Origin: a virus
DNA: 64,000 bases
Direction: 5' to 3' (one strand)
IMG/VR virus record: IMGVR_UViG_3300034375_007958
Coordinates: 103,331 to 167,330 of that record
The notes under the pieces are model-generated. The model was not told where the DNA came from and searched no databases. It saw nothing but the letters and a program-made list of their open reading frames with translations. This document shows, one piece after another, positions 33,522 through 42,665 of this stretch (the first letter of the stretch is position 1; each line of letters starts with the position of its first letter). The translations under genes were made by a program, and so were the position numbers.

Positions 33522-34396
33522 GTTTTCAAGTAATCGATAATTTGTCTTGTGTTGATAAAATATTTTTCTTGTAAAAATGGCATTTCTTTATTAAAAATAC
33601 GTTCTAGATTTCCGTTAATATAACTTTCTTGTAAAATAGTCAAATTATCAAATTCTAGATCTAACTCATGTTCAACTGCATTTATTATTTTATCCGGTAG
33701 GATATTTAAACTTAAGAAATATTCTAAATAATGCAAAAATTCTCGGTGCTCTTCTTTATATTCATAATTTAAAAAATTAAAATTATAAAATTGTTGGATG
33801 TTTTTAATTTCCCTGTCAAAATTTTCGTAATTATAAAACGATGAAACTGGAAATCTATATAATTTTTTTCCTTCTTTGATTAAAGAATTAATGAACTCTT
33901 CTTGTCCGTCTGTCGGACCAAATAAACTGTTATCTCTATATGCGTGTTTAAAAAACTCTCTTAGAATATGTCTAGGACAGTTAGGTTCCAATTCGGACAA
34001 ATTTACATTATAACTTTTACATAAATTTTGAAGTAGAGATTTATACATTTTAATGTTTAATTTATGAAAAGTTTTGATGTGTAAATCGTGAGTTTCTATT
34101 TTTCTATCGCCAGCACGGTATAATATTATAGATTGTAAATTAAGTAAGTTAACTTTTTTATCAATCTCTATAACAATAATATTATTTCCTTTAAACGGAA
34201 TTTTTTCTGTCATATAATGGTCGCTGTGAACTGACTGCGCTTTTTCCACATAACTTTTTTTATGACTGGTTCCTATTTGAGTAAAAGGCATCCCCAATTT
34301 TTTATTCGTTAAACACAGGTTAAGAATAAACTCTAAGAAATTACCATGGGTTCCGCCTACAAAATCTATTTCCAATATCAAGTACGGCATTAGCAT
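33518..34396 (-). CDS. Hypothetical protein of the GGTHGN family, 292 aa
   Basis: The start is ATG at 34396 (TGATG overlap with the upstream stop) rather than 34471. ILEIDFVGGTHGNFLEFILN near the N-terminus is a Gly-rich loop after a beta strand, similar in position to THGSAGKFLSTLL of the protein at 62015. A P-loop or sulfotransferase-like fold is possible but the Lys is missing here. Markedly AT-rich, with many Lys/Asn/Ile/Phe, unlike its neighbours: a likely recent arrival. Confidence 0.6.
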   Translation of the reverse strand: MLMPYLILEIDFVGGTHGNFLEFILNLCLTNKKLGMPFTQIGTSHKKSYVEKAQSVHSDHYMTEKIPFKGNNIIVIEIDKKVNLLNLQSIILYRAGDRKIETHDLHIKTFHKLNIKMYKSLLQNLCKSYNVNLSELEPNCPRHILREFFKHAYRDNSLFGPTDGQEEFINSLIKEGKKLYRFPVSSFYNYENFDREIKNIQQFYNFNFLNYEYKEEHREFLHYLEYFLSLNILPDKIINAVEHELDLEFDNLTILQESYINGNLERIFNKEMPFLQEKYFINTRQIIDYLKT

Positions 34397-35079
34397 CACA
34401 GGCCTGCCTTTGCTAGTATATCTTTGACCCACTCTGTGTCTGCAACATAGTCTGTGAAACGACGTTGCCAAAAGTCTGGATCAATGTAAGGCAAGATCAT
34501 TCCGACTTGTTCTTCGTTGAGCGTTTCGAGGAAATGTATTCCGCTATCGCAATTAAACACAATCCAAGCAGTGACACGACAATCACAAATTTGCTTAACC
34601 ACACGATTACTGCTAGCCAATCTAAAGTAGTCATTAAAATTTCCCTTCAATTTTTCATCTGTGTCTGCTAGTAACTGCATTTCACGTAAAGCACGTTCTA
34701 ATGCGTCTTTAACATTTTCTTTACGAATGTATTCTAACATCCACTCTGTGTACATGGACTCTTTGGTCCAGTGATCAATCTTTTTATTGTTTTTTAATAA
34801 CCAATCAATAAAGCTGGCAGTATTAATGCAACGTATTGCCACAAGATGTCTGCCGAATTTAACAAAAGCCATATAATAAGGACTGCCAACAAAATCTTCA
34901 TATGTTTTTAGTTTTGCACTACCCTGTGTAAGTTCATAAAATCTCAAATAGGCTTTAAATCCTATCTGTACTCCCTGTTCATTCTGTTGTTGATACCTGC
35001 GCTTGGGCTCGCAAAGATGTGCAGCCAATGTGCTTTCTTTACTGTAACTTTTGTTGCAATACCTACAGGTATACGTCAC
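34396..35079 (-). CDS. Hypothetical protein with N-terminal zinc finger, 227 aa
   Basis: Residues 1-25 read MTYTCRYCNKSYSKEST...AAHLC, a C2H(C) zinc-finger pattern; the rest is helical (FYELTQGSAKLKTYEDFVGS, then CINTASFIDWLLKNN). The combination suggests nucleic-acid binding, and it is a conserved unknown in T4-like aquatic phages as far as I recall. 4-base overlap with the 154-aa gene upstream. Confidence 0.65.
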   Translation of the reverse strand: MTYTCRYCNKSYSKESTLAAHLCEPKRRYQQQNEQGVQIGFKAYLRFYELTQGSAKLKTYEDFVGSPYYMAFVKFGRHLVAIRCINTASFIDWLLKNNKKIDHWTKESMYTEWMLEYIRKENVKDALERALREMQLLADTDEKLKGNFNDYFRLASSNRVVKQICDCRVTAWIVFNCDSGIHFLETLNEEQVGMILPYIDPDFWQRRFTDYVADTEWVKDILAKAGL

Positions 35080-35540
35080 CCTAATTCCCGTTTAATGTCC
35101 TGGTCTGTCATGCCAGACTCTTGTGCCAACAGTTTTAAAGACTTAGTATCATTGATTGCGGCTAGTAGTTCTATTTCATCTTGCTTACGTTCTGGATATA
35201 TCTTTTGCAAAAACTTTACTGCTTTACTGTTTGATCCTTCTTTCTTTTTTGCAGCCTGCCAATAATGTCGTTGCCGACCCATACCCGGACTAACTGTGGT
35301 AGCCAATAACCATTGCAGTTTAGGATGTTTATTTAAATCAAAAAAGTTTACATTCAACCTTTCGTTAGTTACACGTAAGTACCATTCTTGAAAGTCAGCA
35401 CTACCCTCTACGCTGGCACCATAACGTAGCATCAAGTAAGTGCTAAACTTCTTTTGTTCTTCTGGTGTAAGTTCGTCATAGAACTGTCTGTTCTTTGTGT
35501 CGAACTGAGCCATTTCATTGTTAATCGATAGTTTGTCCAT
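35076..35540 (-). CDS. Hypothetical protein, 154 aa
   Basis: Start at 35540 (TAATG overlap). Contains NVNFFDLNKHPKLQWLLATT and SPGMGRQRHYWQAAKKK followed by a small C-terminal helix-turn-helix-like end (SLKLLAQESGMTDQDIKREL). Basic middle suggests DNA or RNA binding. Within a tightly overlapping operon of unknown replication-region proteins. Confidence 0.6.
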   Translation of the reverse strand: MDKLSINNEMAQFDTKNRQFYDELTPEEQKKFSTYLMLRYGASVEGSADFQEWYLRVTNERLNVNFFDLNKHPKLQWLLATTVSPGMGRQRHYWQAAKKKEGSNSKAVKFLQKIYPERKQDEIELLAAINDTKSLKLLAQESGMTDQDIKRELG

Positions 35541-35803
35541 TATACTGGATGCCAAAAAACTTCATTGTTTTGTTGCTTTAACAGATAGTAATACATTTTA
35601 ACACGTTCTAATTCTTCTGCCAAGCCTGGATGTGTCCGAGCCAAAACCATCATTTCTCGGTAAACTTCTAACTGTTCTTGGTCAGTTGGTTCGTATTTGT
35701 AACCAATTAACTCCCTCGCAGTTTCGCCTGCATATCGCCTGTATATGGTTTTACCGCCATCCGGCGATTCGTAAATGTACGGTCTTTCAGTTAAGTCGCT
35801 CAT
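35540..35803 (-). CDS. Hypothetical protein, 87 aa
   Basis: The start is ATG at 35803, one base after the preceding stop; the long 5' extension overlaps the previous gene. YIYESPDGGKTIYRRYAGE is a beta hairpin, followed by a long helix (EQLEVYREMMVLARTHPGLA). A short protein with this opening is frequent in T4-like phages; no function known. Confidence 0.6.
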   Translation of the reverse strand: MSDLTERPYIYESPDGGKTIYRRYAGETARELIGYKYEPTDQEQLEVYREMMVLARTHPGLAEELERVKMYYYLLKQQNNEVFWHPV

Positions 35804-35804
35804 A

Positions 35805-36308
35805 CTACCATACTTTTGTATAGTTAACAACCTCACTTTGCCTACTGATGTCTTTAACAAAATAAACACACATAGGTTTTTCTACGCCTGTTTCTAAAGG
35901 AACGGCCAACATCTGTCCTGGTTTTAGTTTAGGAAAGTACCACTTAACGTCCTGATAGATGTCAACAACTTCTACAGGAAAGAAGTCTGGCCTAAAACTT
36001 GTTAATGGATTAAAAGCAAACGCACTAAATCCTCTGTCGTTGATGCTAGTAAGAGGAACTACTTCTAAGTCGCCCAAGTCCTTTTCGCCTATTAGCAGTT
36101 GCCAATCAATTGGCATTTTTATAGTAGCGTTGCCTATCTTTAAGACGAGAGCAGGGCTGTTAAAACTTTCTAAAAAGATTAAAGGAATAAAAAAGTAGTC
36201 AGGGTCTTTGGGATCTGAATTATCTAATACGCAAAAACGTATGTCATCTACTTCTTCTGGTATATCATTTAATTCGTAACTGGTATTGTCTAATGTTAAT
36301 AGTCTCAT
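35805..36308 (-). CDS. Hypothetical protein, 167 aa
   Basis: Beta-rich (YELNDIPEEVDDIRFCVLDN, ALVLKIGNATIKMPIDWQLL), with a conserved-looking MPIDWQLLIGEKDLGDLE. First gene of an operon running down to the DnaE-like gene, behind a sigma70-type promoter at 36332-36359. No function recognised. Confidence 0.65.
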   Translation of the reverse strand: MRLLTLDNTSYELNDIPEEVDDIRFCVLDNSDPKDPDYFFIPLIFLESFNSPALVLKIGNATIKMPIDWQLLIGEKDLGDLEVVPLTSINDRGFSAFAFNPLTSFRPDFFPVEVVDIYQDVKWYFPKLKPGQMLAVPLETGVEKPMCVYFVKDISRQSEVVNYTKVW

Positions 36309-36331
36309 ATAATATTAATAGTGTTACGCAA

Positions 36332-36359
36332 AGTATACACTCTTATAAAAATATGTCAA
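36332..36359 (-). promoter_or_regulatory. sigma70-type promoter for the 36308-32940 operon
   Basis: Minus-strand TTGACA (36359-36354), 16-base spacer, TATACT (36337-36332), in the 54-base gap after the aminotransferase-like gene. Confidence 0.65.
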
Positions 36360-36362
36360 TAT

Positions 36363-37217
36363 CTAATCTGCAATTAATTCGTCTGTTAAACAGATTCGAA
36401 CATAATCACCTCTTTGGAATTCTATCATTGATTCCGGTCCCAACGCTAAAGTAATTGTTTTGGTGGGTCGTAATTTAAGATCTTGGCAGATTTTTAATGA
36501 CTTGTTATGGAATTTTTCAATCAACCATTTATGGGGGAAGTTTTTTAAGAGTTGTATAGACAAATATGCACCAAGTCTATCAAAAACATTACTACCCAAT
36601 AGAGTAGCAGTAATACCGTCATCTATTTTTTCTTTGGTAAATCTTATACCTAATCGCAAAGGATCACTTACCATATTTTTACTTAAACTTGTAGTAAAGT
36701 CGGTTACACATTTTCTATCTAATGGATAAATTACTGAGGTTGAGATTCCGAAATAAGCTCCATCCACAAACACAGGAACATTTAATTTATCTGCATTGTC
36801 CAATAATTGGTCCTGATCGGGTAGTTCGCTACCATTTCCGCTATATGGCATACTCAAAATTATACAGTCGTTTATTTCAAGCGGTGCATCCTCTAGATAC
36901 ACTAGTTTTCTATTCCAAGTTTTGCAAAGTATTTTAGTTAAAATAAAATCGCTTCTACTTACCCTTACTGTCCTGTTTGGATATCTTGCAATAAATTCAC
37001 CGAATGCATCACTGGTACCCGGGCAAAAAGAACTTAATTTAAATTGATCTAAACCTTTAATTTCATGACATGGACTATCAGTTAACCAAGTTCTCCAAGC
37101 AAGATCTAAATCTTGCTGCTCCACTTGCATTAGTTTTTCCCAAGTAATATTAGGAAAAATATTATCAATAAAATTTATAATTTCCGGAATAATTAATGGT
37201 TTATGACCTATTAACAT
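36363..37217 (-). CDS. PLP-dependent aminotransferase-fold protein, short form
   Basis: 284 residues. Fold-type I landmarks in order: SSFCPGTSDAFGEFIA (cofactor-phosphate loop position), CIILSMPYSGNGSELPDQD (NPNNPTG-like), VPVFVDGAYFGIS (cofactor Asp with Tyr two residues on), and TTSLSKNMVSDPLRLGIRF, the SxSK Schiff-base lysine followed by RLG. Shorter than usual (about 380). It overlaps by 7 bases the oxygenase-like gene upstream, so the two may act on one substrate (inference). No substrate can be read. Confidence 0.65.
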   Translation of the reverse strand: MLIGHKPLIIPEIINFIDNIFPNITWEKLMQVEQQDLDLAWRTWLTDSPCHEIKGLDQFKLSSFCPGTSDAFGEFIARYPNRTVRVSRSDFILTKILCKTWNRKLVYLEDAPLEINDCIILSMPYSGNGSELPDQDQLLDNADKLNVPVFVDGAYFGISTSVIYPLDRKCVTDFTTSLSKNMVSDPLRLGIRFTKEKIDDGITATLLGSNVFDRLGAYLSIQLLKNFPHKWLIEKFHNKSLKICQDLKLRPTKTITLALGPESMIEFQRGDYVRICLTDELIAD

Positions 37218-37867
37218 ATTTTACCTAAATCTAATGCTGGAAAATTTATTTGCTCTTTAAGAACACCAGTAACATTTTGAGTCCATTTGTCTGTCATTCC
37301 TGCATTCGCGCCTATGTGGTATCTAGTAGGATGATAAACAATAGCATCTCCTGCCTTCCAATTTGAAAAAATAGAGTCGCCGGCATTAAACATATGGCCG
37401 GGCTCCCAATCCTTCATAAAAACAATAAATCTAATTACATATTCAGATTCTTCTGGATAATGTTTTTTAAACATCACAAAATAGTCTCTGTGCCATGGCA
37501 AAACATTGCCAGGTTTTTGCAAAGACGGTCTGCTTATAGCATGCTCTAATGGCAACCAATCTTTTACAATTTTTTCCCATTCCATATGCAACTGTGGTTT
37601 GTCGTGTGTTGTGCCCCATGATTTAGTATTTTGGCTTGTGTATCCAACTGCGGCGGCACCATCTGTTGTTACGGTCCACTTTTCTGCACCTTGGACTCCT
37701 CCCCAATCTTTCAAACCTTCTGCACATACTGAATTCCAATAAGTTGGACTTTTGTCAACTAATGCATAACATTCATCCAGAATTGTATTCCAATCAGCAG
37801 ATATATTACCAACGTAAAGGTAATCTACTGTTTCTAAATAACGTATAAATTTATCACGTGATATCAT
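37211..37867 (-). CDS. 2-oxoglutarate/Fe(II) oxygenase-like (double-stranded beta helix) protein
   Basis: 218 residues. VLPWHRDYFVMF gives the HxD metal pair and YHPTRYHIGANAG the distal His; RFIVFMKDWEPGHMFNAGDS and WKAGDAIVYHP are core strands of the double-stranded beta helix. Family members hydroxylate proteins, nucleotides or small molecules. The 2OG-binding Arg/Lys is not clear, so it could be a cupin without that chemistry. Just downstream of uvsW and overlapping the aminotransferase-like gene. Confidence 0.65.
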   Translation of the reverse strand: MISRDKFIRYLETVDYLYVGNISADWNTILDECYALVDKSPTYWNSVCAEGLKDWGGVQGAEKWTVTTDGAAAVGYTSQNTKSWGTTHDKPQLHMEWEKIVKDWLPLEHAISRPSLQKPGNVLPWHRDYFVMFKKHYPEESEYVIRFIVFMKDWEPGHMFNAGDSIFSNWKAGDAIVYHPTRYHIGANAGMTDKWTQNVTGVLKEQINFPALDLGKIC

Positions 37868-39322
37868 TTACTGCCAATCTACTCGCTCAACGGCGAATGG
37901 GTACTGTGCATCTCGGTAAAATTGTTTTCGTTTAGTGAGGTGTCTTTTGGCAAATTTACAGGTGGAAGTAATGTCCCAGATCTGGACAAAGTCCTTATCT
38001 TCTGCCTTTCTAATGCCTCGGCCAATTGACTGGATAACACGTACAAAGCTCTTTCCGGGTTCCACAAGAACCAAATTGAAAATCCTAGGAATGTTAATAC
38101 CCACAGCGGCCACACCATAAGTCGCAACAATAACCTTATCGGTGCTAGTAGCAATCTCGTCATATTCGTCCTTTCGATCCTTTGCTTTGGTTGCGCCGCT
38201 GACAAAAACGGCGTTGTTGATTTTACTTGCCAGTTCCTTGCCAGGACCCACCCTGTCAATAAGAACTAATGTATTGCCCGATTCTGCAATACGGTTTACA
38301 AGTTCACTGACGTAATCTAGTCTGGAATCTGTTTCTAATAGATATCTCAGTTCGCTTTGATAATCTTTGTATTCTACGTAATCCGATAACTGTACAATAT
38401 TTACGTGACAGTTACTGAGGTGTCCTGCTTCTTGAAGTTCGCTGGCACTAAGTTTTCCTACCACAGGACCAATACAACAGTTCAGTGCCTGAAAAGCAAA
38501 ATCTTCTTTAGGTATGGTACCAGTTAGTCCCCAACGAATAGGTATGCGGGCAAACACTGTGGTCAGCAAACTTTTTAGTGCATCTGCTTTGGCACTGTGT
38601 GCTTCGTCTACCATTACACAGACTACGTCTTCCACAAACTCCTGTATTGTAACATCTGCTTCGTAGTTGCGTGTATTTTTTAGTAATGCGTTTAGACTTT
38701 GCCAAGTACAGATTGTGTGCTTTCTTGTATATTCTTTACGGTCACCGAACAGCACACCAACGTCTAAACCCATGTTGACATAGTCTGCTTCTGTCTGTGT
38801 GACCAAACTCTTACTGGGCACAACAACAATAGTTCTACCATACTGCTCCACACTTGCACTTAGCGCCGCGGTCATAATAGTTTTGCCTGCGCCTGTGGCC
38901 ACTTCCTGTATACACTGTGGATTTTCTAAAAACTTATTGATAATTTCAATTTGGTAATCCCGTAATACAATAGGCTCACCTGCCGCAGGATGTCCTTTGG
39001 GCCAAGCAATATCTGCAAACGTTGACTCTGTTACTTTGTCAAACTCGAATGTAGTTCTGTAGTCACGGACATCATCTACTTCAATGTCATAGCCACGACT
39101 TTCAAGTTCAGGTAGGATGTCGGGCAGTAAGTTGATGTAGGTTGTGCCACCTAAATTAAAGTAGGGAACCTTACCATCCCAGCGTCCCAGTCTCACTGCT
39201 GGCAAGTAACGTGCTCCAGGTATTTCATACTTGAATTTGTTTACCAGTGTTTTGCGTGTGACTAAGTCTAAACCTTCCAGTTTAACATTAACTTCGTCAC
39301 GAATAATTAATCTACATTCCAT
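37868..39322 (-). CDS. uvsW: UvsW-type RNA-DNA / branch-migration helicase
   Basis: 484 residues. N-terminal DNA-binding domain (LVNKFKYEIPGARYLPAVRL), then SF2 core: VLRDYQIEIINKFLE (Q motif), EVATGAGKTIMTAALSA (Walker A), VMVDEAHSAKADALKSLL (DEAH), WGLTGTIPKE (motif III), LVLIDRVGPGKELA, and SFVRVIQSIGRGIRKAED (motif VI). In T4, UvsW unwinds R-loops and stalled forks and shifts replication from origin to recombination mode. One-base overlap with the upstream 354-aa gene. Confidence 0.94.
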   Translation of the reverse strand: MECRLIIRDEVNVKLEGLDLVTRKTLVNKFKYEIPGARYLPAVRLGRWDGKVPYFNLGGTTYINLLPDILPELESRGYDIEVDDVRDYRTTFEFDKVTESTFADIAWPKGHPAAGEPIVLRDYQIEIINKFLENPQCIQEVATGAGKTIMTAALSASVEQYGRTIVVVPSKSLVTQTEADYVNMGLDVGVLFGDRKEYTRKHTICTWQSLNALLKNTRNYEADVTIQEFVEDVVCVMVDEAHSAKADALKSLLTTVFARIPIRWGLTGTIPKEDFAFQALNCCIGPVVGKLSASELQEAGHLSNCHVNIVQLSDYVEYKDYQSELRYLLETDSRLDYVSELVNRIAESGNTLVLIDRVGPGKELASKINNAVFVSGATKAKDRKDEYDEIATSTDKVIVATYGVAAVGINIPRIFNLVLVEPGKSFVRVIQSIGRGIRKAEDKDFVQIWDITSTCKFAKRHLTKRKQFYRDAQYPFAVERVDWQ

Positions 39323-40386
39323 TATAGTAATTCAATTACCTTTTCTGCATTTTGCGCCCAACCCTGACGTCTGCTACCAATTAATAAACTGCTATGAGTT
39401 ACCAACAGTTTAATTTTATTCATTAATTCCGGATCACGACTTCCAATATTAAGATAAACAATCTCTTCAGTATCTGTTTTATCCAATGAAGTGGGATCAT
39501 AGTAGTACACAGGCAACCTGTTGGTCAACCGTGCATACTCTAAAACGTGTTTGAACTCTTCTTTGGCAATGCCAAATTTTCTGTTCTTAATAAAGTTTAC
39601 AGTTTCTCGATAATAGTCAGGTTTGACTTTGTCTGCAAGTTCTTGTTCTACTTCTGTACTTATCGCATAACCGCACACTTGTGCATAATCACACAATCCG
39701 ACCAAGTTGGTCCAACAGTGACTACCAAGTTGTTGCTCCAAATAGTCTATTAATGATTGTTCTGAATTTGTAATAGTGTAGCACCCATCGCGATCCCGGA
39801 CCAGTTCAATGCGATAGTCAGTTTGTTCTGCCGCTTGAATTTGTTGTTGCAGTGCCAATACTTCATCACTGATTTCAAACTGTTGTGCTCGACCTAAAGC
39901 CACAATGTAGTTTACATTAAATTCTGTTAAGGCACCACACCACACCTTTTGAACGGGATTCCATTTACATTCACCTTGACTTAGTTTGGCCAAGTCTCGT
40001 AGTTGCTCGATCAATGAACCATCAAAGGGAAAGCGAACAATAATTTTATCGTCTTCAATATAAATTTTGCGACTTCTATCTACTTGTCTAATACCTAACC
40101 TGAAGTTATCTAACACTTCAGGAATGTAAACAGGATCGGGTAAATTGCCTAACTGTTTACGATACTTGGTAACAATCTTTACTGCAAGAGCTGCCTGTTT
40201 GTCTGTGTAAGGTTTCTGGCTGAGTGCAGTTTGTTCGCCCAGACTGGATAAAATCTGCACATCATATCTGGCAAGGCTGAGTGGACTCTGTTGATTTTGA
40301 AACAAGCCTAACAATTTGCCGCCACGAGTACGCCAACCAGAAATAAATTCGATGTAGTCTTCTACGTAAAGAAAAGTTTGCTCCAT
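39322..40386 (-). CDS. Hypothetical protein upstream of uvsW, 354 aa
   Basis: Contains IIVRFPFDGSLIEQLRDLA and QGECKWNPVQKVWCGALTE, a pattern resembling the HARP/SNF2-accessory style DNA-annealing motif (K-W-x-P...W), and several beta-alpha segments. Fused operon with uvsW suggests a DNA-repair partner. The promoter -10 (40397-40392) ends 6 bases before the ATG at 40386, predicting a leaderless message. Confidence 0.65.
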   Translation of the reverse strand: MEQTFLYVEDYIEFISGWRTRGGKLLGLFQNQQSPLSLARYDVQILSSLGEQTALSQKPYTDKQAALAVKIVTKYRKQLGNLPDPVYIPEVLDNFRLGIRQVDRSRKIYIEDDKIIVRFPFDGSLIEQLRDLAKLSQGECKWNPVQKVWCGALTEFNVNYIVALGRAQQFEISDEVLALQQQIQAAEQTDYRIELVRDRDGCYTITNSEQSLIDYLEQQLGSHCWTNLVGLCDYAQVCGYAISTEVEQELADKVKPDYYRETVNFIKNRKFGIAKEEFKHVLEYARLTNRLPVYYYDPTSLDKTDTEEIVYLNIGSRDPELMNKIKLLVTHSSLLIGSRRQGWAQNAEKVIELL

Positions 40387-40391
40387 ACAGT

Positions 40392-40420
40392 ATTATAATT
40401 TATCCTAGTAAAGAAGTCAA
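40392..40420 (-). promoter_or_regulatory. sigma70-type promoter for the uvsW operon
   Basis: Minus-strand TTGACT (40420-40415), 17-base spacer, TATAAT (40397-40392). The RNA start would be about 40385, at the ATG (40386-40384). Confidence 0.7.
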
Positions 40421-40490
40421 AAAAAGCCCTGCCATAAAAATGACAGGGCCTAAAAAGGTTGCCTCAGGAGCTGACTGAATATTGGCAACC
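40419..40490 (-). terminator. Tandem intrinsic terminators
   Basis: First hairpin: GGTTGCC (40490-40484 on the minus strand) with GGCAACC (40463-40457), then TTTTT. Second: GCCCTG(TCA) / (TGG)CAGGGC (40449-40426), then seven T. Both follow the acidic 226-aa gene, isolating it from the uvsW promoter, whose -35 overlaps the second T run. Confidence 0.85.
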
Positions 40491-40496
40491 CTAAAC

Positions 40497-41177
40497 TTAA
40501 TCCTCGTCTCCAGTGTCGTAAAATTTCATTTCCATGCTTTTACCGCGAGTATCATATCCATCTGTACCCTCAATGTCTTCATCGCCGTAAGTTACGTTGG
40601 CAATTAATTCCCAACCTTCAACTTCGTAGACATAGATTTTTAATTTGGCTAGATCCAATGGTGCAGTTAAACCTAAATCGCCATCGAAGAATGTACCTTT
40701 TTCTACACTCTGACCAATAAAGCCCACAGTGTTTTCTCTGTCCGGCCTGTCACTGCACATGAACTCTTCGGTGTATTCGACTTCAACACCGTGCTTTTCC
40801 AATTCTTCATAATCCAGTTTGCAACTCCAAACTTCATCACCATTTTCATCCGAAATAGTAATGTAATTGTATTCGCTAAACTCGCAACCTACTTCATGAG
40901 CAATGTCATCGCAATCATAATAACTGCCAGGTTCTACAAAACGATGCTCTTCTGGAACTTCAGGACTGTCTTCGTCATCATCCCAACCCCATCCGCCGCC
41001 AGCATATTCTTCTACATCAATTTCATTGTCACGAAAGTACTCATAGGTCTCTCGGGGCACACTTCCAAGAACAATCTCGCCACCATAGCCAGTTAGGCTT
41101 ACACGATATGTTCGGGGTGTGAACTTAAGAGTTTGGATAAGTTCTTCGTGTTGTTCAGATTTAGTTTTAGTTGCCAT
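40497..41177 (-). CDS. Hypothetical acidic protein, 226 aa
   Basis: Very acidic (pI estimated well below 4.5 from composition), with EYAGGGWGWDDDEDSPEVPE, tandem beta-like segments and EYNYITISDENGDEVWSCKL. No lysine clusters or TM helices. Acidic proteins of this kind can mimic DNA or inhibit host enzymes, but nothing here proves it. Own tandem terminator suggests strong independent expression. Confidence 0.65.
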   Translation of the reverse strand: MATKTKSEQHEELIQTLKFTPRTYRVSLTGYGGEIVLGSVPRETYEYFRDNEIDVEEYAGGGWGWDDDEDSPEVPEEHRFVEPGSYYDCDDIAHEVGCEFSEYNYITISDENGDEVWSCKLDYEELEKHGVEVEYTEEFMCSDRPDRENTVGFIGQSVEKGTFFDGDLGLTAPLDLAKLKIYVYEVEGWELIANVTYGDEDIEGTDGYDTRGKSMEMKFYDTGDED

Positions 41178-41267
41178 AATTGAATCTCAAGTTGTTTAGG
41201 GACACCAGTTGGTTGTTTAAGACTGAGGGGATATTTGATATGAGCCCCAAGTCTCCCGTTCTTGTAT

Positions 41268-42287
41268 TTAAGCCGGCTTCATGCAAGTAGTACGAGCCAT
41301 TACTTGCCAACGCTCGGGGAAACTGACACGCAAGTCAGCAATCTTCAGCGCCATACGCAACGACATCTCACGCAGACGATTCTTGTTATCGTCCATAAAC
41401 GCCAGGATCTCGTCCTGTGCCACAGTTTCAATCTCCTCATAATCACGGAATAGTTCGCCATCGCTGGCAATCTGCTTGATACGGAGGATCTTGTCACGCA
41501 TGGTGTCCAAGGTCAGGTCCAAATAGTGGCAACGGCTTTGCAGTGCGTCCAAGTGGTCCCGAAGTTTCTGCGACTTCATTGAGTCGAACTTGAGGTTGGT
41601 AATAAAGATTACCGAACCCTTAAACTGGAAACTGTCCGGAATGCCTTCACGGCGCAACAAATGGCTGTCACTTAACCAAGAAATCTTACGACTCTTGCCC
41701 GAATCTAATGCGCCTTTCAGCAGGTTAAGACTGACGTCATCCAACAAAATGCTGTCACAGTCGTCAAACACAACCACGCAATTCTCGTCCGAATACTTGT
41801 ACAAAGTACTGTACAAGCCAAGAGCGGTTGCACTACCTTTAACCACTTCAGCACGGATCTTGCGTCCAGCCAGTTGATCCAGCAAGGTAGCCTTTTCAAT
41901 TTCTTGCTCAACGCCAAAACTCTTGCCAACGCCGGGAGGGCCGCTGACAATCATAGCACGAATGCTACCAGTGGTAGCCGCCTTGGTCATCTCCGTAAGG
42001 ATTTCAAATCGCTCACGGATGCGACTGATTGCTTCCTCATCCGTTTCTTGAACGGTAGGATCTTTTACTTCACTCTGCACAGGTGCATCTCCTACAAATT
42101 GATAACTCATTGGACCTTCGCAGGCAATGCGAATGCTCTCAGGACAGCCAGGAAACTGACCTTGATTTTTGACTGTTACAAAACTTTTCTTAGCACCACG
42201 CTCAAACTGTTTAACCAGTTCAAACTGCATGCCAGCACAATTCTGGTTGCGATAAGTGCCTTCAACAATCTCGATGTATGTACTCAC
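41268..42287 (-). CDS. AAA-type ATPase
   Basis: 339 residues. N-terminal beta-rich 90 residues, then Walker A MIVSGPPGVGKSFGVEQEI (about 113-131), Walker B CVVVFDDCDSILLDD (about 176-190), sensor-1 SVIFITNLKF and arginine-containing helices (RLREMSLRMALKIADLR). AAA core with no obvious clamp-loader features. A conserved unknown AAA protein of T4-like aquatic phages. First gene behind an early promoter with dyad box (42321-42366). Confidence 0.85.
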   Translation of the reverse strand: MSTYIEIVEGTYRNQNCAGMQFELVKQFERGAKKSFVTVKNQGQFPGCPESIRIACEGPMSYQFVGDAPVQSEVKDPTVQETDEEAISRIRERFEILTEMTKAATTGSIRAMIVSGPPGVGKSFGVEQEIEKATLLDQLAGRKIRAEVVKGSATALGLYSTLYKYSDENCVVVFDDCDSILLDDVSLNLLKGALDSGKSRKISWLSDSHLLRREGIPDSFQFKGSVIFITNLKFDSMKSQKLRDHLDALQSRCHYLDLTLDTMRDKILRIKQIASDGELFRDYEEIETVAQDEILAFMDDNKNRLREMSLRMALKIADLRVSFPERWQVMARTTCMKPA

Positions 42288-42320
42288 TGTCAGCTCCTAC
42301 TTCTGTTACGTTATGCCATA

Positions 42321-42366
42321 ATTATAGCAAAATGGCGAATTATCGTCAAGTACTACCTTAGTATTA
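42321..42366 (-). promoter_or_regulatory. Early-type sigma70 promoter with upstream dyad box
   Basis: Minus-strand TTGACG (42349-42344), 17-base spacer, TGC-TATAAT (42326-42321). The dyad TAATACTAAGGTAGTA (42366-42351) is one base upstream of the -35 and overlaps the stop of the 89-aa gene. Confidence 0.8.
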
Positions 42367-42633
42367 CTTTTCCATAACATATTCAAACAAGATCCACTTG
42401 GCACGATTCAGCGCCTGGCGGGCATCTTCTGCTCGCATATAGTCAACTTCGCCGTATTCAGTATTAACCATTTCTTGGGCATCGCTTATCAAACTTGCCG
42501 CCATCATAGCAGGACCAGAGTGCTTAAAAGTGATGCTGGACTCTACTGCTTCACGCATACCTGCTTCGGTAACGCCATACATACGAACTTCACGCTTTTG
42601 TCTATCAGTGAGTTGGTCATATACTTGGGTCAT
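42364..42633 (-). CDS. Hypothetical protein, 89 aa
   Basis: Helical throughout (LTDRQKREVRMYGVTEAGMR, AAMMAAS-type middle, ARQALNRAKWILFEYVMEK). ATG at 42633 preceded by CAGGAGCAGACA. Likely early small protein of unknown function; its own dyad-box promoter lies at 42666-42711. Confidence 0.65.
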   Translation of the reverse strand: MTQVYDQLTDRQKREVRMYGVTEAGMREAVESSITFKHSGPAMMAASLISDAQEMVNTEYGEVDYMRAEDARQALNRAKWILFEYVMEK

Positions 42634-42665
42634 TGTCTGCTCCTGTTTCGTTAACTTATGCCATA

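Noticed and set aside
33518-34396. Walker A P-loop in the GGTHGN protein
   Set aside because: GGTHGNFL lacks the Lys-Ser/Thr of a P-loop, so no NTPase call is made.
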